Shown: piece after piece, positions 63,102 to 64,000 of the stretch
How positions within the stretch are numbered: position 1 is the stretch's first letter
How the letters are laid out: each line of letters begins with the position of its first letter
Source of the DNA: Mesorhizobium sp. J8
GTDB lineage: Bacteria; Pseudomonadota; Alphaproteobacteria; Rhizobiales; Rhizobiaceae
DNA length: 64,000 nt
Assembly: GCF_016591715.1 (NCBI RefSeq)
Contig: NZ_AP024109.1
Span: 4,588,001-4,652,000 of the forward strand
Direction of reading: 5' to 3'
Translations under genes and position numbers: made by a program
The notes under the pieces: model-generated
Seen by the model: only the letters and a program-made list of their open reading frames with translations
The model's database searches: none
Told to the model about the DNA's origin: nothing

Positions 63102-64000
63102 ATGCTGATGAAGAAATGGATTGCCGTCTTGGCCGGCGGATTGATGCTCGCCGCCGGCGCGGCTCACGCACAGACGGTCGGACCGCAGGGCGAGACCGCC
63201 ACCCCGAGTTCCGGCCTGACGCTGAGCGATGCCGACATCGCGGCGCTGAAGGACAAGGGCTATAAGGCGGCCCTGTTGTGGCACACCTCTTCCGACTTCA
63301 CCAATGCGGTGACCGCCGGCGCCACCGACGAGTTCGCCCGCGCCGGCATCTCGATCGCGGTCAAGACCGATGCGCAGTTCGACGCCGCCCGCCAGCGCAG
63401 CGACATCGAGACCGCGCTTGCCGCCAAGCCGAACGTCATCCTGGCCCTGCCGCTCGACCCCGTCACCTCCGCTGAGGCCTTCCGCCAAGCGGTCAAGGAC
63501 GGCGTCAAGCTGGTGTTCCTGTCCAACCTGCCCAAGGATTACAAGCAAGGCACGGACTACGCCTCGATCGTCACCGACGATCTCTACCAGATGGGCAAGC
63601 AGGCGGCCGACGCCATGGCCAAGGCCATCGGCGGCAAGGGCAAGGTCGGCTACATCTTCCACGACGCCAACTATTACGTCACCAACCAGCGCGACCAGTC
63701 CTTCAAGAAGACTATCGAGAAGGACTACCCCGATATCAAGATCGTCGCCGAACAGGGCATTTCCGACCCCGCCCGCGCCGAAGAACTGGCCAATGCCATG
63801 CTGCTGCAGCATCCCGATCTCGACGGCATCTACGTGACCTGGGCCGAGCCGGCCGACGGCGTGCTTTCCGCGCTGCGCGGCGCCGGCAACACCCACACCA
63901 AGATCGTCACGCTCGACCTCGCCGAGCCTGTCGCGCTCGACATGGTCAAGGGCGGCAATGTCGCCGCACTTGTCGCCGACAAGGCCTATGAGCTCGGCCG
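63102..64000 (+). CDS. Sugar ABC transporter solute-binding protein (partial, C-terminus outside window)
   Basis: First 299 codons of a type 1 periplasmic binding protein. Sec signal MLMKKWIAVLAGGLMLAAGA with cleavage near AHAQT; mature part has the family strand AALLWHTSSDFTNAVTAGA and hinge-side segments IFHDANYYVTNQRDQSF and GIYVTWAEPADG. It starts 35 bp after the M20 stop behind GGGAG; the second ATG at 63108 is an alternative start. Permease and ATPase genes of this eighth importer presumably follow beyond the window. Confidence 0.9.
   Translation, partial: MLMKKWIAVLAGGLMLAAGAAHAQTVGPQGETATPSSGLTLSDADIAALKDKGYKAALLWHTSSDFTNAVTAGATDEFARAGISIAVKTDAQFDAARQRSDIETALAAKPNVILALPLDPVTSAEAFRQAVKDGVKLVFLSNLPKDYKQGTDYASIVTDDLYQMGKQAADAMAKAIGGKGKVGYIFHDANYYVTNQRDQSFKKTIEKDYPDIKIVAEQGISDPARAEELANAMLLQHPDLDGIYVTWAEPADGVLSALRGAGNTHTKIVTLDLAEPVALDMVKGGNVAALVADKAYELG

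Overview
The window is GC-rich chromosomal or chromid/megaplasmid DNA from an alphaproteobacterium of the Rhizobiales, most likely Mesorhizobium or a close relative. The basis is the beta-ketoadipate (pca) gene order with a PcaQ-type regulator and PcaQ-like boxes, the rhizobial Moc-like proteins, the very high density of sugar ABC importers, and palindromic intergenic repeats of a rhizobial style. No rRNA, tRNA, CRISPR array, insertion sequence or phage gene was seen. Both ends cut through genes for solute-binding proteins.

Layout. (A) 1-4359, minus strand: a UgpBAEC-like importer with a metallophosphoesterase as first gene. 4566-4973: an AhpD/CMD-like protein. (B) 5233-12087, minus strand: a ribose-type importer in which one permease is fused to a strictosidine-synthase-like beta-propeller and is followed by a second, free propeller. 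12621-15115, plus strand: an ornithine-cyclodeaminase-like gene coupled to a histidine-ammonia-lyase-like gene that lacks the MIO serine. (C/D) 15134-29275, minus strand: fourteen closely packed genes that look like one operon. They encode a CUT1 importer with two different ATPases, a Gfo/Idh dehydrogenase, a TIM-barrel isomerase, a second (CUT2) importer, a DUF4432 epimerase-like protein, a MocD-like desaturase-fold oxygenase, a MocE-like Rieske ferredoxin and a PanB-like protein without PanB metal ligands. A LacI regulator (29627-30655) is divergent from the first gene. (E) 30689-37287, minus strand: GntR regulator, ADP-ribosylglycohydrolase, PfkB kinase and a polyamine-type ABC importer.

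(F) 37455-54212 holds a complete protocatechuate branch of the beta-ketoadipate pathway: pcaR with divergent pcaIJF; pcaDCHGB-pobA on the minus strand; pcaQ; and on the plus strand a PcaM-type aromatic-acid ABC importer extended by a coniferyl-alcohol-dehydrogenase-like SDR and a benzaldehyde/vanillin-type aldehyde dehydrogenase. The two PcaQ-controlled promoters flank pcaQ as 67-bp near-identical copies pointing away from each other. (G) 54380-59244, minus strand: an allose/psicose-type importer with a D-psicose-3-epimerase-like enzyme and a LacI regulator. (H) 59392-64000, plus strand: a 2-hydroxyacid dehydrogenase, a ROK regulator, an M20 peptidase and the start of another sugar-binding protein.

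The region is a catabolic island: seven essentially complete uptake systems plus the beginning of an eighth, each next to matching oxidoreductases, epimerases or kinases and its own regulator. The most unusual items are the transporter-propeller fusion, the MIO-less ammonia-lyase homologue, the ATPase pair with complementary degenerate motifs, the long moc-like operon with two importers, and the duplicated PcaQ promoter. Functions of the sugar and amine clusters are inferred from families; their substrates cannot be read from sequence.
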